Source: JBBRZM01 sp963813635 (GTDB taxonomy: Bacteria; Actinomycetota; Acidimicrobiia; IMCC26256; JBBRZM01). Taken from it: a stretch of 64,000 nucleotides of DNA. Position 1 is the first letter of the stretch. The number at the start of each line of letters is the position of its first letter. The stretch lies in assembly GCA_963813635.1 (NCBI GenBank), contig CAWEZO010000010.1, positions 91,862 to 155,861 on the forward strand. The letters run 5' to 3'. Of the stretch, positions 63,007 to 64,000 are shown in pieces. The notes below the pieces were generated by a model. The model did no database searches and was not told where the DNA came from. It worked only from the letters and a program-made list of their open reading frames with translations. The translations under genes and the position numbers were made by a program.

Positions 63007-63276
63007 CTCCGATTCTCCCCACCATCAGTTCGGAGCCGACAGCTCTCGACCACGACCTGAGAGCACACGTCTCGGACGTTGTCGGAACCGACCGTCCCGG
63101 CGGCAGAGAGTTGGAAGCCCAGTGCGGCGTGGACGAGCCGTCTCGGTCGTCGAGTTGTTCAGCGAGGCTCGCGGACGGCTCGCACCAGTGCCCCTCCAAG
63201 CTATCTGCGGCGGGCGGTTTCATTACCGTGCGCCGATGATGCCTGGTGGCACCCCGGTGCCGAGTCGACATGACTG

Positions 63277-63710
63277 ATGACTGGGGTCAGCCGCCTGCTC
63301 GCCGACGACAGCCTACACGGCCGCTCTCGTGCCAACGTCGCCGACCCATGCCCAAGCCGAAGACTCGCCGTCGTTACCTGCATGGACCCACGCATCGATG
63401 TGTTCGCGGCCCTGGGACATTTGGGTGAGGCCCACGTCATCCGAAATGCCGGAGGTCGAGTGACCGACGACGTCCTTCGGAGCCTGACGCTTTCGAGTCA
63501 CGTGCTCGGCGTCGACACGGTGGTCGTCATGCAACACACCAAATGCGGCCTCGCGGGCGTGACCGACCAGGAACTGCGACGACGGACCGGTGCAGACTTC
63601 GGCTTCTTCCACACGTCCGCGACGCGCCGATTGGCGCGCGCATCAACGCCGAGTTCCTCAGCGTCGACGATCTCCTTCAGTCACCGTCTGACGTGGTCAG
63701 GCGGTGGTGA
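63277..63710 (+). CDS. Beta-class carbonic anhydrase, frameshifted near the end
   Basis: About 144 residues from ATG 63277. LAVVTCMDPRIDVFAALGHL holds the first zinc Cys and the Asp-Arg pair, AHVIRNAGGRVTDDVLRSL follows, and TVVVMQHTKCGLAGVTDQEL supplies the His and second Cys. The arrangement matches small mycobacterial beta-CAs. After a slip near 63612 the tail APIGARINAEFLSVDDLLQS ends at TGA 63710, overlapping the convergent WS/DGAT stop. The enzyme hydrates CO2; why it lies here is unclear. Confidence 0.85.
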
Positions 63711-64000
63711 ACTCGTCTGCGACCGGCTGCGGGTCGCCGAGCCCTGCCGCGGCAAGGAGCTCAGCGAGAGCCGGCACGATGGCGTCGGCCAAGCCCCAAG
63801 GGTCGGAGACGACGTCGGGATCGACCGTGATGCCGAAGTCGATGCGGTCCTCGTAGCTCAGCAGGGTCACGTTGAGGGCCACGTTCGCAAGGAGCACGCT
63901 GGCGGCGTAGATGCCCCGGACAAGCACACGCCAGCCATGGAGAGCGCAAACGGCGGGCCCGGGATGTTCGACACCACCATGTTGCCTACGACGGGCAGTT
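63697..64000 (-). CDS. WS/DGAT family acyltransferase, C-terminal part, frameshifted
   Basis: The gene enters from the right edge. LPVVGNMVVSNIPGPPFAL contains the NVPGP-type motif of WS/DGAT enzymes. After a frame change near 63935, LVRGIYAASVLLANVALNVT, LLSYEDRIDFGITVDPDVVS and the tail AELLAAAGLGDPQPVADEFT finish the C-terminal domain at 63697. The HHxxxDG half is outside the window. It is a second, divergent member relative to the gene at 747. Confidence 0.85.
   Translation of the reverse strand, partial: TARRRQHGGVEHPGPAVCALHGWRVLVRGIYAASVLLANVALNVTLLSYEDRIDFGITVDPDVVSDPWGLADAIVPALAELLAAAGLGDPQPVADEFTTA

Noticed and set aside
1..64000. tRNA, rRNA, CRISPR arrays, riboswitches or a replication origin
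   Set aside because: I searched by eye for T-loop-like GGTTCGA contexts, regular short repeats and DnaA-box clusters and found none that held up.

Overview
The window is high-GC DNA with the gene content of an actinomycete (Actinomycetota). It has WS/DGAT wax-ester/triacylglycerol synthases at both ends, F420-type LLM oxidoreductases, an F420/PPOX-fold protein, a DinB/DUF664 protein and many acyl-CoA enzymes, TetR regulators and short-chain dehydrogenases (SDRs). An Acidimicrobiia-like or mycobacteria-like lipid- and terpenoid/steroid-degrading lineage would fit, but the sequence alone does not fix the taxon. No rRNA, tRNA or CRISPR array was seen.

Layout. 0-11 kb: a receiver/thioredoxin-reductase-like N-terminus, a WS/DGAT, a serine hydrolase, a TetR regulator, then a forward catabolic run (acyl-CoA dehydrogenase, APH-type kinase, enoyl-CoA hydratase, quinone oxidoreductase, alcohol dehydrogenases, SnoaL and VOC proteins) with many frameshifts. 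11-16.4 kb: an intact branched-chain-amino-acid-type ABC importer in which LivH, LivM and LivG form one polypeptide. 16.4-20.8 kb: an insertion-sequence graveyard (IS3, IS630, recombinase, headless TetR) that also holds one AT-richer intact SDR. 20.8-27.7 kb: SnoaL, SDRs, two enoyl-CoA hydratases, an ISL3 element, DUF3303, DinB and a methyltransferase. 28-31 kb: an intact LuxC-LuxE acyl reductase pair without luxAB. 31-34 kb: transposase and acylase remnants, then a coupled membrane protein and beta-propeller protein. 34.2-37.5 kb: two papain-like cysteine peptidase genes, each followed by a chagasin-type (I42) inhibitor gene. 38-46.5 kb: SRPBCC, cyclase-family, VOC, SDR, hydrolase and membrane proteins. 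47-54.5 kb: a divergent catabolic cluster (SDR, esterase, LLM, amidohydrolase, P450 against LLM and a double-TetR regulator) with a shared 21-bp promoter motif. 55.5-58.6 kb: CoA-transferase, CitE and MaoC genes resembling itaconate/citramalate degradation. 59-64 kb: an IS1595 transposase, small enzymes, an SDR pseudogene, a beta-carbonic anhydrase and the second WS/DGAT.

Most functions point to catabolism of fatty-acyl, branched or cyclic carbon skeletons, with surplus carbon possibly stored as wax ester or triacylglycerol. The genes most worth attention are the peptidase/inhibitor cassette, the LuxCE pair, the split ACAD10/11-like pair (possible 4-hydroxyacyl-CoA conversion), the triple Liv fusion, the double-TetR protein with its candidate operators, and the 41-bp palindrome beside a regulator that has lost its DNA-binding domain.

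A caution: more than twenty genes carry single-base frameshifts that keep downstream family motifs intact, while other 3-5 kb blocks carry none. This may be real decay, uneven assembly quality, or both. Frameshift positions below are estimates.
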